Position numbers and translations under genes: made by a program. 40,569 nucleotides of DNA from Bacillota bacterium (lineage in GTDB: Bacteria; Bacillota; Clostridia; Christensenellales; Aristaeellaceae): positions 1-40,569 of the forward strand of contig JAEVYX010000119.1 of NCBI GenBank assembly GCA_023392515.1. The letters are read 5' to 3'. Of this stretch, positions 31,096-39,738 are shown one piece after another. Numbering within the stretch: position 1 is the stretch's first letter; each line of letters begins with the position of its first letter. Under the pieces are notes generated by a model that ran no database searches, was not told the origin of the DNA, and saw nothing but the letters and a program-made list of their open reading frames with translations.

Positions 31096-32256
31096 TTATA
31101 TCGCCCAGCCGGTCAGATATAGCTGCACCTTTCCGGTCGCGTCGCTGGCATAAAGCACCTGATCGTCCTCCCAGCTGATGGTGGGATGGCAATGGCTTTT
31201 TTGGCCGTACCAGCTGGTGCCGTGGCGGCACAGCTTTTCAATGCCGGGTCCGTTATTGGTAAGCGTAATGCGCACCAGATCATCCACATCGTCGGCCACC
31301 AGGCTCTTTATGTCGCTGCCGGCATGGTAATGGTTGCAGTAATAAGGCAATTCAAACTTTTCAAGCAGTTCCCCCTTGGCGTTTGCCAGCCCCACATAGG
31401 GGATGAAATCCGTCGGTGCGGGCTGGGCAACCACCGCCTGGGTCTTATGGCTGGTGATGGTTCCGTCATGGCCGGGGCCGCGGTTGTCAAAGAAAATGCG
31501 CCCGTCCCGGGTCCAAAATTCGTGGCCCACGCTGTCGTCTTTCGTTTGGCGAAAGCAGGGGAAAACCTCCAGTGTATTCGTGTCCACAAGAAAGATGCGC
31601 TGCATGATAAGGTGCCATGGCCCTTCATGGCAGTACATGAAGAGATGGGGGTCTGTGGGGGAAAACTGGAGATGCCCGCCCTCACAGGTGTCCCGCACGC
31701 CGATAAATGCCGTTCCGGGCTGCCCGTCCACGAGCGGCACGAGAATAATGCGGCTGCGCTTGACCAGGTACATCTTTTCCTCAAACCCGGCGTAATTCAG
31801 GCCGTGCTCCACATGAACGTCCTCGTTGGTGAGGATTCCCGCCAGGGTATGGTCGCAGTTCAGGGACAGCCGGCCGGGCTTGAACCCATCGGGGAAAGTG
31901 TACATGACCTTTGTTTCGCCCGTGGAAACGGTATGCAGCACGGCGTCCTGGCCATGGTTGTAAAGCAGCACCGTGCTTTCCGGGTCTTTGGTAAGCTGGG
32001 TTATGCTTGCATCCGTATAGCCTGTCACCCTTGTGATGATGCCGGTATCCCGGTTGACGGTGAACACGTTGTCAACACCAGGGGTATCCCGGTCGGAGGT
32101 GAAATAGATCTCCCGGCCGCCCCTTGTAAAGGCGTTTTCCGTAAAATACAGGTGTACGTTATCATGATCGGGGCTGTTGGTCAGCTGCGTCACCTGCCGT
32201 CCGGTGACAGGGTCGGCAAAGGTGCGCATTTCCGGCGGATAGGTTTTCGTTAGCAA
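31096..32256 (-). CDS. ogl: Oligogalacturonate lyase (PL22)
   Basis: This 386-residue cytosolic beta-propeller lyase cleaves short (un)saturated oligogalacturonides by beta-elimination. The start LTKTYPPEMRTFADPVTGRQ, NVHLYFTENAFT, the HLQFSPTDPHLFMYCHEGPW block, VGHEFWTRDGRIFFDNRG and NHYHAGSDIKSL are family landmarks, with His residues likely holding the metal and catalytic base. TTG 32256 is chosen: AAGGAG lies 8 nt before it, and the length then agrees with Dickeya Ogl (388). An in-frame ATG at 32289 overlaps the permease stop codon and would add 11 residues not usual in the family. It follows the permease gene and precedes kdgF. Confidence 0.95.
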   Translation of the reverse strand: MLTKTYPPEMRTFADPVTGRQVTQLTNSPDHDNVHLYFTENAFTRGGREIYFTSDRDTPGVDNVFTVNRDTGIITRVTGYTDASITQLTKDPESTVLLYNHGQDAVLHTVSTGETKVMYTFPDGFKPGRLSLNCDHTLAGILTNEDVHVEHGLNYAGFEEKMYLVKRSRIILVPLVDGQPGTAFIGVRDTCEGGHLQFSPTDPHLFMYCHEGPWHLIMQRIFLVDTNTLEVFPCFRQTKDDSVGHEFWTRDGRIFFDNRGPGHDGTITSHKTQAVVAQPAPTDFIPYVGLANAKGELLEKFELPYYCNHYHAGSDIKSLVADDVDDLVRITLTNNGPGIEKLCRHGTSWYGQKSHCHPTISWEDDQVLYASDATGKVQLYLTGWAI

Positions 32257-32285
32257 AGATAAAACTCCTTTCCAAACAGGCGCGC

Positions 32286-33167
32286 TCATCCTTTTACGGA
32301 GCCCAGCAGCACACCCTTGGCAAAATGCTTTTGCAAAAAAGGATACACGCAGATGATGGGCACGGTGCTGACCACGATGGTGGCATATTTCACCGCTTCT
32401 GATGATGCCCACACAACATCCTGCTCGGACAGGTTATCGGTGCCCATGCCGCCCAGGGACAAGATCACGATTTGCCTAAGCCAAACGGTAATGGGCCACT
32501 GGCTGCTGTTGTCCAGGTAAATCATGGGCCGCATGTAGTTGTTCCAGTGCCCTACCGCGTAAAACAGGGAAAAGGTGGCGATGGAGGCCTTGCTCATGGG
32601 CAATACGATCCGGATAAAGGATTGCAGCTCATTGCAGCCGTCGATGCGCGCGCTTTCCTCAATGCTTTCGGGAAGCTGCTGGAAGAAATTCTTCATCACG
32701 ATCAGGTTATAGCTGGAGATGGCTACCGGCAGCCAAATGGCCCAGAAAGTGTTCTTCAGGTGCAGCTTGTTGGCGATGACGATAAAATCCGGAATTAGCC
32801 CGGCGGAAAAGAGCATGAAGAGCACCACGACCCGAAGGATAATCCCCCTGCCGGGCAGTTCTTTCTTGCTCAAGGCATAGGCTGCGGTGGATGTCATGAG
32901 GATATTGATCAGCGTTCCGCCAAGGGTGATGACAAAGCTGTTGCCAAGGGAGGTAAGGGTTTTCCCGGACTGGAAGATCATATGGTAGGCGTCCAGGGAA
33001 AAGGCGGTAAAGCGGCCATAGGCCATGCCCGTGGCGGAAAAGGAACCTACCGCGCAATAGACAAGGGGGGCGATCATGATAATGCCAAACAGCCCCAGAA
33101 GGGTGTAATTCAAAGCGTCGAACACTTTCCCCGCTTTCGTTTGATTTCGGGCGGTCATGAGCGCCAT
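32286..33167 (-). CDS. Oligogalacturonide ABC transporter permease, LplC/YtcP-like
   Basis: This 293-residue membrane protein has six predicted TM helices, the EAA loop ESIEESARIDGCNELQSFIRIV and the YtcP-type ending YPFLQKHFAKGVLLGSVKG. It pairs with the permease gene just upstream: their stop and start codons overlap (TGATG at 33169-33165). The start ATG 33167 has GAGGAGGGG 8 nt upstream. Context (ogl, kdgF, kduID) points to unsaturated oligogalacturonides as cargo. An ATPase gene is missing. Confidence 0.93.
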   Translation of the reverse strand: MALMTARNQTKAGKVFDALNYTLLGLFGIIMIAPLVYCAVGSFSATGMAYGRFTAFSLDAYHMIFQSGKTLTSLGNSFVITLGGTLINILMTSTAAYALSKKELPGRGIILRVVVLFMLFSAGLIPDFIVIANKLHLKNTFWAIWLPVAISSYNLIVMKNFFQQLPESIEESARIDGCNELQSFIRIVLPMSKASIATFSLFYAVGHWNNYMRPMIYLDNSSQWPITVWLRQIVILSLGGMGTDNLSEQDVVWASSEAVKYATIVVSTVPIICVYPFLQKHFAKGVLLGSVKG

Positions 33168-34159
33168 CAGTACATCCCCTCCTCTCCCATGGCTTTGGCG
33201 ATGCGGTTGGTGCCCAGCACCAGGATCATACTGACCAGAGACCTGAAAAGCCCTACGGCGGCGCTGTAGCTGAAGGCGCTTACGCCTGGGGGGACCTTGT
33301 TGCCCAGAATGCCCACATCATAAATATAGGTATCAAACACCATGCCCACCTCCCGGTTGAGGCTGTTGACCATCAGATAAATCTGGTCAAAGCCCGTATC
33401 CAGGAAGGAGCCCATGCGCAATATCAGCAAAATGACGATGGTGGACTTGATGGAGGGCAGCGTGATGTTCCACAACTGGCGCATCCGCCCGGCCCCGTCG
33501 ATTACGGCCGCCTCGTAGAGCTGTTCATCCACCCCGCTGAGCGCGGCCAGGTAGATGATGGTGCCCCAGCCGGCTTCCTTCCAGATCAGTTCGATGATGT
33601 AAATGGGCCGAAACCATTCATGCCCGTACAAAAACGGAATCTCGGCCATATTGTTTTGCCGAAGGAGCGTGTTGACAAGGCCCCGGGGCGACGGCCCCAG
33701 CAGGAGAAGCATGAGGCTGGCAATAACTGCCCAGCTTAAAAAATGCGGCAGGTAAACCAGGGACTGCAGCGTACGCTTGTAGGAAAAGTGCCGGACCTCA
33801 TTGAGGAGCAGCGAAAGCAGCAGCGGCAATGGAAAGAAAAACACGATATTGCATATGGCCAGGGAAAAGGTATTTCGGATCAGCATCCAGAAATCCTTGC
33901 CGTTAAAAAAAGTGGAAAAATTCTTGTACCAAGGGTCAGCCAAGGGGCTTGCAATCCCCTGAACCTCCAAAGAGGGGATATAGCGCAGAAAAACGATGCG
34001 CAGCCCCAAAAGGGGCATGAATTTGAAAAGTATATAATAGACAAGCGTTGGCAAGAGCATGATGTACAGCCATTTAAAGCGCATCATGCGCTTGAGGAGG
34101 CGGGGCCGGGCCCCGTAGCGGGGAGCGGGGGGATGAAGCGGCCCTGCGGTTTTCAGCAT
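33167..34159 (-). CDS. Oligogalacturonide ABC transporter permease, LplB-like
   Basis: This 330-residue protein has six TM helices; the first is within WLYIMLLPTLVYYILFKFMPLLGL, the usual LplB start. The EAA loop is EQLYEAAVIDGAGRMRQLWNI, and the C-terminal FDQIYLMVNSLNREVG and YSAAVGLFRSLVS are family markers. ATG 34159 is preferred because AAGGAG (34169-34174) is then 9 nt away; GTG 34168 would touch the ribosome site. The binding-protein gene ends 111 nt upstream with a hairpin between. Confidence 0.93.
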   Translation of the reverse strand: MLKTAGPLHPPAPRYGARPRLLKRMMRFKWLYIMLLPTLVYYILFKFMPLLGLRIVFLRYIPSLEVQGIASPLADPWYKNFSTFFNGKDFWMLIRNTFSLAICNIVFFFPLPLLLSLLLNEVRHFSYKRTLQSLVYLPHFLSWAVIASLMLLLLGPSPRGLVNTLLRQNNMAEIPFLYGHEWFRPIYIIELIWKEAGWGTIIYLAALSGVDEQLYEAAVIDGAGRMRQLWNITLPSIKSTIVILLILRMGSFLDTGFDQIYLMVNSLNREVGMVFDTYIYDVGILGNKVPPGVSAFSYSAAVGLFRSLVSMILVLGTNRIAKAMGEEGMY

Positions 34160-34218
34160 AGCAGACACTCCTTCAGTCGAGCAATTCGGCGGCTCACTCC
34201 GTTAATCCCGGAGCTTTG

Positions 34219-34259
34219 TAAAAAGAATGGATGGCATGAAGCAGCACTCCATGCCATCC
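34219..34259 (-). terminator. Terminator-like hairpin after the oligogalacturonide-binding protein gene
   Basis: On the minus strand, GGATGGCATG (34259-34250) pairs perfectly with CATGCCATCC (34238-34229) and is followed by ATTCTTTTT. It lies inside the operon, after the binding protein and before the permeases. It probably ends most transcripts so that the receptor is made in excess, with read-through for the rest. Confidence 0.75.
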
Positions 34260-34270
34260 GGGAGAGCGCC

Positions 34271-35803
34271 TTATTGCGCGTTGACAGCTGCAATCAGGTC
34301 ATTACCGCCCTGATCCATCCAGTCGGATACGGCCTTTTCAAAGCCTGCCGCATCAATCTGGCCCATGATGTATTGCACACGGGCGTCGGAGATGATGGTG
34401 GCAATGGAAGCTTCCAGGTTCATCAGGTCAGGATCAAACTTGCCCACGCTCAAATCGGGCACGGCATAGGGCTCGTTGGAGACGGCTTCCAGGTTGATGA
34501 GGTCCAGTTCGGTGCGGCCTTGGCCAAAGTCCGGCGCTACAACGCGGCGGGGGGCAATGGAGATAAAGGCTTCGGAGGAGCCGTCGGACGCACGGAGTGC
34601 CGCCTGCTCGCCGCTGATGGTAATGACGCCGTCGGCGCCTTGGGTGTAATGGATGTCCTGAACGCCTACGGTGAGGAACTTGCAGGCGCCGTCTTCGGCC
34701 TGGAGCTTCTCAAAGAAGTCCATGATCCTTTCCACGGTGGCTTCATCCTTCACGGCAGCCTTGGTAAGCAGCACACCGCCCAATCCGCCAACAGCCAGGG
34801 TGGAGTTTACTACTTTATTGCCGCTGGGGTCAGCAAGCAGGTAGTTGCGGCCGATGACCGCGGTGGGGGTGATGACGTCGAACAGGTTGTCATACTTGCC
34901 GCCAGGATGCCGGCCGTTGGTGGCGGTGGTGAACATGGCGCCCGCTTTGCCTTCACCCAGGGGCAGGTGCTTATCGTTACCCTTGACCAGCGCAAAGTCG
35001 CTGTTCATGTAGCCGTTGTCATACATGTCCTTGAACAGGTTCAGGGTATCCATGTATTGGGGGAAGGTGAAGTAAGGCATGATCTTGCCATCCTTATCCT
35101 TGCCCCAGCGGTTGGGGGTGCCAAGGGCTACGGCCAGGGTGTCGAACCCGGCATAGGTCAGTTCCTTGTCCGCATCGTCAATGTATGCAAAGCCGTAGGT
35201 GTCCTTCACACCGTTTCCGTCCGGGTCCTTCTCGGTGAAGGCCTTGGCCATCTCGTAGAATTCCTTGGCGGTGGTGGGAACGCTGATGCCCAGCTTATCC
35301 AGCCAGTCCTGCCTGTACAGCATGGCTACACGGGCACTGGATACCAGCAGGGGGAACAGATAGTTCCGGCCGCCCACAGCGGTCACGGTGAGGGAGTAAG
35401 GCGTGGTGAGCTCGTTTGTGAACAGCTCGCGCTTGGCAATGTAGTCCGTCAGGTCCCAGAAAGCGCCGAACTGGCAGTTTTCCAGGTAGGTGGCGTTCTT
35501 GGTAAGGCCGCTGTTGACCACCATGACCATGGGCTGGTCATTGGACGCCATGACGGTGTTGAATTTGCTGGCATAGTCGCCTTGGGGTGCCCAGGTGATT
35601 TGCAAATCCACGTTGCACATTTTCTCCACGGCTTCCAGGACAGGGTTGCCTTCCTCGCCGGTGGTGCCTACCGGGGGCTGGTCGGCGAAAAAGGGCGCGA
35701 CCATGGTGATTACGAAGGGGGCTTCTTCCGCCGCTGCGGCGGGAAGGGCTGCCAAGGTCAAAAGCATGACGACGGCGAGAAATAGGGACAGAGATTTGCG
35801 CAT
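34271..35803 (-). CDS. Extracellular oligogalacturonide-binding protein (LplA-like)
   Basis: This 510-residue receptor has a signal peptide (MRKSLSLFLAVVMLLTLAALPAAAA, then EEAP) with no lipobox cysteine. The mature part shows family 1 sugar-binding features: LYRQDWLDKLGISVPTTAKEFYEMAKAF and a calcium-loop-like DPDGNGVKDTYGF, both typical of LplA-type proteins. It is the first gene of the pectin operon and faces the AraC regulator. ATG 35803 has AAGGAGGG upstream. The substrate is inferred from the lyase and kdu genes. Confidence 0.92.
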   Translation of the reverse strand: MRKSLSLFLAVVMLLTLAALPAAAAEEAPFVITMVAPFFADQPPVGTTGEEGNPVLEAVEKMCNVDLQITWAPQGDYASKFNTVMASNDQPMVMVVNSGLTKNATYLENCQFGAFWDLTDYIAKRELFTNELTTPYSLTVTAVGGRNYLFPLLVSSARVAMLYRQDWLDKLGISVPTTAKEFYEMAKAFTEKDPDGNGVKDTYGFAYIDDADKELTYAGFDTLAVALGTPNRWGKDKDGKIMPYFTFPQYMDTLNLFKDMYDNGYMNSDFALVKGNDKHLPLGEGKAGAMFTTATNGRHPGGKYDNLFDVITPTAVIGRNYLLADPSGNKVVNSTLAVGGLGGVLLTKAAVKDEATVERIMDFFEKLQAEDGACKFLTVGVQDIHYTQGADGVITISGEQAALRASDGSSEAFISIAPRRVVAPDFGQGRTELDLINLEAVSNEPYAVPDLSVGKFDPDLMNLEASIATIISDARVQYIMGQIDAAGFEKAVSDWMDQGGNDLIAAVNAQ

Positions 35804-35883
35804 GAGGAACCCTCCTTTTTTCAATTGAAGTGTTTTCGCGACGAGCTATCGCCCCTGCATTTGCCAGGGTGCTGTATAAAAAA

Positions 35884-35912
35884 AGTATATGAGGGTGCGC
35901 GCCGGCAGACAA
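35884..35912 (-). promoter_or_regulatory. Probable promoter of the oligogalacturonide uptake operon
   Basis: On the minus strand TTGTCT (35912-35907) and TATACT (35889-35884) are 17 nt apart. The start codon lies about 75 nt after the expected transcription start. An inverted pair GTCAAT/ATTGAC (35935-35940 and 35956-35961) just upstream could be a regulator site. Confidence 0.5.
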
Positions 35913-36025
35913 TCCCAAAACACAAAATGCCATCGTCAATTTCCCGAATGGGGCGATTGACAAAACCTCGAATGATACACCAAACCGAAAATCAATGCGG
36001 AAAACCGCTGCAGGAGGGGTACAGC

Positions 36026-38350
36026 ATGCAGGCATTGCGCCAAAGGCTTCACAAAAAGGTATACAGGACCTTTTTACGGTCTTTCCTTTTGGTGTTCGTG
36101 CTGCCGGCCGCGGCGCTCATCATCTTTATGACCCACATGCTGGGAACGGTGGAGCAGGAATTGAAAACCGCCAACCGGCTGATGCTGGAGCAGTTCAAAA
36201 GCGCGGCGGACGGCCAATTCTACGCCATCCAGCGCACAGGGGATACCCTGATGGTGGATGACAAGGTGCTGTATTTTTCCTATCTGAACGACCCCATGCA
36301 ATATTTGAACAACATTACCGCCTTTCAAACCCTGAAAAGCCTCATGCAGGAGATTGCAACCATTCAAATTTCCAGCGCCAGCGTGGATAGCTGCTACCTG
36401 TACCTGAGCCGGAACAAAAAAGTGATCAGCAATACGGTAATGGACGGCCAGGATTACTACAACAGGCGGCTTTCCGGCGTTTTTGCGTCCCAGGCCGACT
36501 GGCAGGACTATTTGGCGCGGGGCTATAACGGTTTTGTGCGCAGGGAACCGGGCGAAAAAGGCCATCCCCTAAGCTATGTGCGCACGGTGCTCCGGGGTGA
36601 GAGCCCGGCGATGACCATTGTCATCACCGTGGGCGAGCAGATGTTTCAGGCCTACCAGCCCCTGATTCAGGAGCGGGAAGGGGTGGGCTTTGCCATTTTG
36701 GGCCCGAAGGGGGAACGGCTGTATTCCAGCAAGGAGGGTCTGGCCCTGCCCGGCCTGGAGGACGTTTTTCCAGGGGAGGATGGTGTTCAGACAGCCGATA
36801 CCCCAGAGGGAAAGTTCCGCCTTTCCTGGAGCCGCAGCGCCGATACCGGGTGCATTTATGTAATGACCATGCCTGAAAGCATTTATTGGACGCCCATGGA
36901 AACTATCCGCCTGGTGAGCATTGCAGCGGTGGCGCTGATCCTGGCGGCGGGTTTTTTCCTGTCCTTCGCGCTGGCCAAGCGGCAGTACCGGCCGATCCTG
37001 GCCTTGCGCAGCTTTGTGGAGGGCGCGCCTGCCGGAGAAAACCAGGAAACGGGGGACGATTATACCTATCTATTGGAAATGATGAAGCGCATGAAAAACA
37101 GCCGCATCACCATCAATCAGCAATTGAAACTGTCCAACCGAAACATGGAGCATTTTGTGCTGGAATCGCTTTTGTGGGGCACATACCGCTCCATTAAGGA
37201 TGTGGAGGAGCAGCTTTTGGCCCTGGACATCACCTTTGACAGCGAGGATTTTGTGGTGGTGGGCTTTTGCATCGACGGCTTTCAAAACAGCGACGTGACC
37301 CCCGGTCAGTGGGAGGAAGACGCAAGGCTGATGCGCTTTGTGCTGGGAAATGTGTTTGCGGAGTTGCTTGCCGCCTACAACGCTAGGACGGTGGAACTGT
37401 ACGGGTGGGTATATGCCCTGCTTTGCATGCCGCCCCACTGGGAAGCATGGCAGGAAAAACTGGCGGAAACGCTTGCTCACGGCCAAACAATCCTTCAGGA
37501 GAATTTTGATTTCCATCTTACCATTGCCGCAAGCGCCCAGGTGCAGGGGCTGCACAGGGTCCGGCAGGCTTATGCCTGGGCCAGGGACGCCCTGGCAAAA
37601 AGGAAGGAAGGCGCCAATGAGCTTCTTTTGTCCTGGCAGGAACCAGACCGGGACCAGCCGCTGGAGCGGTTGGCATTGGCGGTGGAAAACATCGCGCGCC
37701 TTTTGGAAAAACATGTGACTGCCGGGGATGAAGAGGCCGCCCTGGGCGAGGTGGCAAGCCTGAAAAAGCTTTGCGCAAAAATGCCCGGCTGGATGATCCG
37801 CATGCAGTGCGGCGCTGTGCTGCAAAGCCTATTGCAAAGCTTCAGCCTGCACTTTTCCCAGGAGAGTGCTTTGAAATTGCAAAGCATGATCCAGCAGTTT
37901 GTAGAATCGCCTTTGGGCCAGGATGACTTTTTGGAACTCAGCCGGGTGGTGCGGGAAGCCTGCCGCTTGAGCAGCCCCGGGGAAGAGCTTCCCAGGAGCG
38001 CGGACATCGCTCAGCGGGCCATGGCCTATATCCAGGAGCATTATGCCGTGAGCAGCATGAGCATTGGTGAGGTGGCCGAAAAGTTGGGGCTGACGGCCAG
38101 CTATGCCTCCGCCCTTTACAAAAAGCATACGGGGGAATCCATGCTGGATACCATCAACCGCACAAGGCTGCACCATGCCAAACTTCTGCTTTCCGGCAGC
38201 CACATGAGCCTGGAGCAGATCGCGGCCCAGGTGGGCTATTACAACAGCTCCTCCTTTATCCGCACCTTCAAAAAGTATGAAGGGAAAACCCCCGGTCAGT
38301 ACCGGGCGTCAAAAGCGGACAGGGAACAGATGAAAACCATGGGCGGTTGA
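36026..38350 (+). CDS. Membrane-bound AraC family regulator with extracellular sensor
   Basis: This 774-residue protein has a TM helix near residues 15-36 (FLRSFLLVFVLPAAALIIFM), an extracellular Cache-like region (about 37-285), a second TM (about 290-312, LVSIAAVALILAAGFFLSFAL), a cytoplasmic linker similar to YesN-type central domains, and a C-terminal AraC DNA-binding domain (MSIGEVAEKLGLTASYASALYKKH, then MSLEQIAAQVGYYNSSSFIRTF). It joins sensor and DNA binding in one chain without a phosphorelay. It is divergent from the oligogalacturonide uptake operon, its likely target. ATG 36026 has AGGAGGGG 6 nt upstream, so the longer open frame from 35825 is not used. Confidence 0.92.
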   Translation: MQALRQRLHKKVYRTFLRSFLLVFVLPAAALIIFMTHMLGTVEQELKTANRLMLEQFKSAADGQFYAIQRTGDTLMVDDKVLYFSYLNDPMQYLNNITAFQTLKSLMQEIATIQISSASVDSCYLYLSRNKKVISNTVMDGQDYYNRRLSGVFASQADWQDYLARGYNGFVRREPGEKGHPLSYVRTVLRGESPAMTIVITVGEQMFQAYQPLIQEREGVGFAILGPKGERLYSSKEGLALPGLEDVFPGEDGVQTADTPEGKFRLSWSRSADTGCIYVMTMPESIYWTPMETIRLVSIAAVALILAAGFFLSFALAKRQYRPILALRSFVEGAPAGENQETGDDYTYLLEMMKRMKNSRITINQQLKLSNRNMEHFVLESLLWGTYRSIKDVEEQLLALDITFDSEDFVVVGFCIDGFQNSDVTPGQWEEDARLMRFVLGNVFAELLAAYNARTVELYGWVYALLCMPPHWEAWQEKLAETLAHGQTILQENFDFHLTIAASAQVQGLHRVRQAYAWARDALAKRKEGANELLLSWQEPDRDQPLERLALAVENIARLLEKHVTAGDEEAALGEVASLKKLCAKMPGWMIRMQCGAVLQSLLQSFSLHFSQESALKLQSMIQQFVESPLGQDDFLELSRVVREACRLSSPGEELPRSADIAQRAMAYIQEHYAVSSMSIGEVAEKLGLTASYASALYKKHTGESMLDTINRTRLHHAKLLLSGSHMSLEQIAAQVGYYNSSSFIRTFKKYEGKTPGQYRASKADREQMKTMGG

Positions 38351-38451
38351 AAACGTGATAACCAAGTGCTAAAAATCAAAACACAGTGGATGCCCTTTTC
38401 AAGCCTGCAATGGTATACTGAAACCATCAATGACAGGGATGGGGGATGCAC

Positions 38452-38730
38452 ATGGAACTCATCTTGCTGGTGGTTTGCGTGGTCAGTGCGTTTTTTCTGT
38501 ATAAAATGGTGGCGCAGATTTTGTCAAAATGGCTTAGCGGGGCCTGGTGGCACAAGCCCTTGCGCACGGCCCTGGGCCTGGGCGTGGGCCTTGTTTATAT
38601 GGACTTTTCGGGAGCGTATGTCATGGCAAAGGACAGCAGCGGCACACTGTCGCTGATTGTGTCCTTCGTGCCTTTTGTGGTCTATATCGCCATGAAGATC
38701 ATCCGCAAGACACGGTTGATAGAGCAGTAA
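38452..38730 (+). CDS. Small membrane protein of unknown function
   Basis: This 92-residue protein has three likely TM helices (about 2-22, 38-56 and 66-82: LILLVVCVVSAFFLYKMV, LRTALGLGVGLVYMDFSGAY and LSLIVSFVPFVVYIAMKII) and a basic C-terminus (RKTRLIEQ). GGGGG lies 6 nt before ATG 38452; ATG 38446 is an alternative that adds two residues. TATACT at 38414-38419 may be its -10. It follows the regulator by 101 nt. No family was recognised. Confidence 0.7.
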   Translation: MELILLVVCVVSAFFLYKMVAQILSKWLSGAWWHKPLRTALGLGVGLVYMDFSGAYVMAKDSSGTLSLIVSFVPFVVYIAMKIIRKTRLIEQ

Positions 38731-38762
38731 AGGGCAAGGAACCCTTTTGAGTGGAATAGACA

Positions 38763-38900
38763 GGGGCTTTCAGCCCCCGTCACCCCTGACCAAAGGGCAG
38801 ATTGCCCTTTGGAATCCCTCTTGCCGCGCATGCGCGGCAATAATAGGATTCTTAAGGGATGAAATCCCTTGAGCGGAGGGTACGGGGGAAGTGCCCCCCG
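38763..38900. repeat. Five-hairpin intergenic repeat, copy 2 of the palindromic module
   Basis: Five palindromes lie in a row between convergent genes: GGGGCT/AGCCCC (38763-38777), CCAAAGGGCA/TGCCCTTTGG (38790-38812), a self-complementary 20-mer (38821-38840), CTTAAGGGAT/ATCCCTTGAG (38851-38873) and CGGGGG/CCCCCG (38883-38900). The last three correspond to the module at 30656-30734 with compensatory base changes in the stems. It ends 4 nt before the stop codon of the oxidoreductase gene on the minus strand. Confidence 0.85.
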
Positions 38901-38904
38901 CCTC

Positions 38905-39528
38905 TTATCGGATAAAGTTGGTCCAGACCCGTTTTTCCCTTTCAGGTTCAGGAACCTCGGCATTGCGGCCCGCCTGGATGCATTTTAGCAGCCAGGCCAT
39001 ATTTTTGCCCAAGACCCGCATAATCTGCATGCCTTCCAGGTCCTGTACCGCTTCCTCGGGGTTGTTTCCGTGGACCATGTTCCAATACTGGGAGGCCACC
39101 AGGGGCATGCCTGAGATGAGGGGATACTTACTCAGTTGATCCAGTGCCGCTGTTGTACCGGCACGTCGGGCGGATACCACGCAGGCCGCAGGCTTGAGGC
39201 GAAAATGATTCCCGGCATAAAACATCCGGTCCATCAAAGCAATCATGGTGCCGTTGCAGGAGGCATAATATACGGGGGACCCGAAAACAAACCCGTCGGC
39301 GGTTTCCGCCTTTTCCAGGATTTCATTGACGGGGTCATCCGAAAAGACGCAGCGCCCAGGGTTTTTTTTACAATGTCCGCAGGCGGTGCAGCCCCGGATG
39401 GGCTTTTTGCCGATTTGTATGATTTCCGTTTCGATGCCGGCGTTTTTCAGTTCCTTTTCCACTTCCGTCAGTGCCGTAAAGGTGCAGCCTTTTTCGTGGG
39501 GGCTGCCGTTAATCAATAAAACTTTCAT
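38905..39528 (-). CDS. Flavodoxin-like NAD(P)H-dependent oxidoreductase
   Basis: This 207-residue protein has the flavodoxin fold of NADPH-dependent FMN reductases. The FMN phosphate loop is INGSPHEKGCT, the isoalloxazine contact FGSPVYYASCNGTM, and a Cys cluster CTACGHCKKNPGRC occurs as in iron-sulfur flavoproteins of anaerobes, though two more residues would decide whether it binds a cluster. It probably reduces quinones, nitro compounds or other electrophiles. The gene is monocistronic and ends at the hairpin repeat. Confidence 0.9.
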   Translation of the reverse strand: MKVLLINGSPHEKGCTFTALTEVEKELKNAGIETEIIQIGKKPIRGCTACGHCKKNPGRCVFSDDPVNEILEKAETADGFVFGSPVYYASCNGTMIALMDRMFYAGNHFRLKPAACVVSARRAGTTAALDQLSKYPLISGMPLVASQYWNMVHGNNPEEAVQDLEGMQIMRVLGKNMAWLLKCIQAGRNAEVPEPEREKRVWTNFIR

Positions 39529-39631
39529 CTACTCGTTCCTCCCTTGCTGATGGGGATATCGCGTTAGTCCCATGCCGCATTCATTATATCATAAAACAGA
39601 TGAATCAAATCCCGGCCGTGAATAAACAGGT

Positions 39632-39679
39632 GCCTGCCCGCCGCGTCAGGAGGGGGTTGACGCAGCGGGCAGGCTTTTT
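39632..39679. terminator. Long hairpin between mglC and the oxidoreductase gene
   Basis: Arms 39632-39648 and 39658-39674 pair over 16 of 17 positions (one C-A mismatch). T5 follows on the plus strand (39675-39679). On the minus strand, which needs a terminator after mglC, the tail is ACCTGTTTATT, so termination may be less efficient in that direction. Confidence 0.75.
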
Positions 39680-39738
39680 GGGGTTCCCTGGGCATAAAGT
39701 CCAAGGGCAGGGCTAAACAAGATGGAAAGGAAAGCGGC

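Noticed and set aside
31186..32253. 355-codon open frame opposite the oligogalacturonate lyase gene
   Set aside because: It lies antisense to a well-conserved PL22 gene, has no ribosome site, and its translation matches no family; it is a shadow of the GC-biased codons.
33743..35785. 680-codon open frame opposite the binding-protein and permease genes
   Set aside because: It crosses two clearly identified genes on the other strand and an intergenic hairpin, and its translation is low-complexity His/Gly/Val-rich; it is an antisense shadow.
35935..35961. GTCAAT/ATTGAC inverted pair as a defined AraC operator
   Set aside because: Six-base half sites 15 nt apart are expected by chance at a noticeable rate; it is mentioned only as a possibility next to the promoter.
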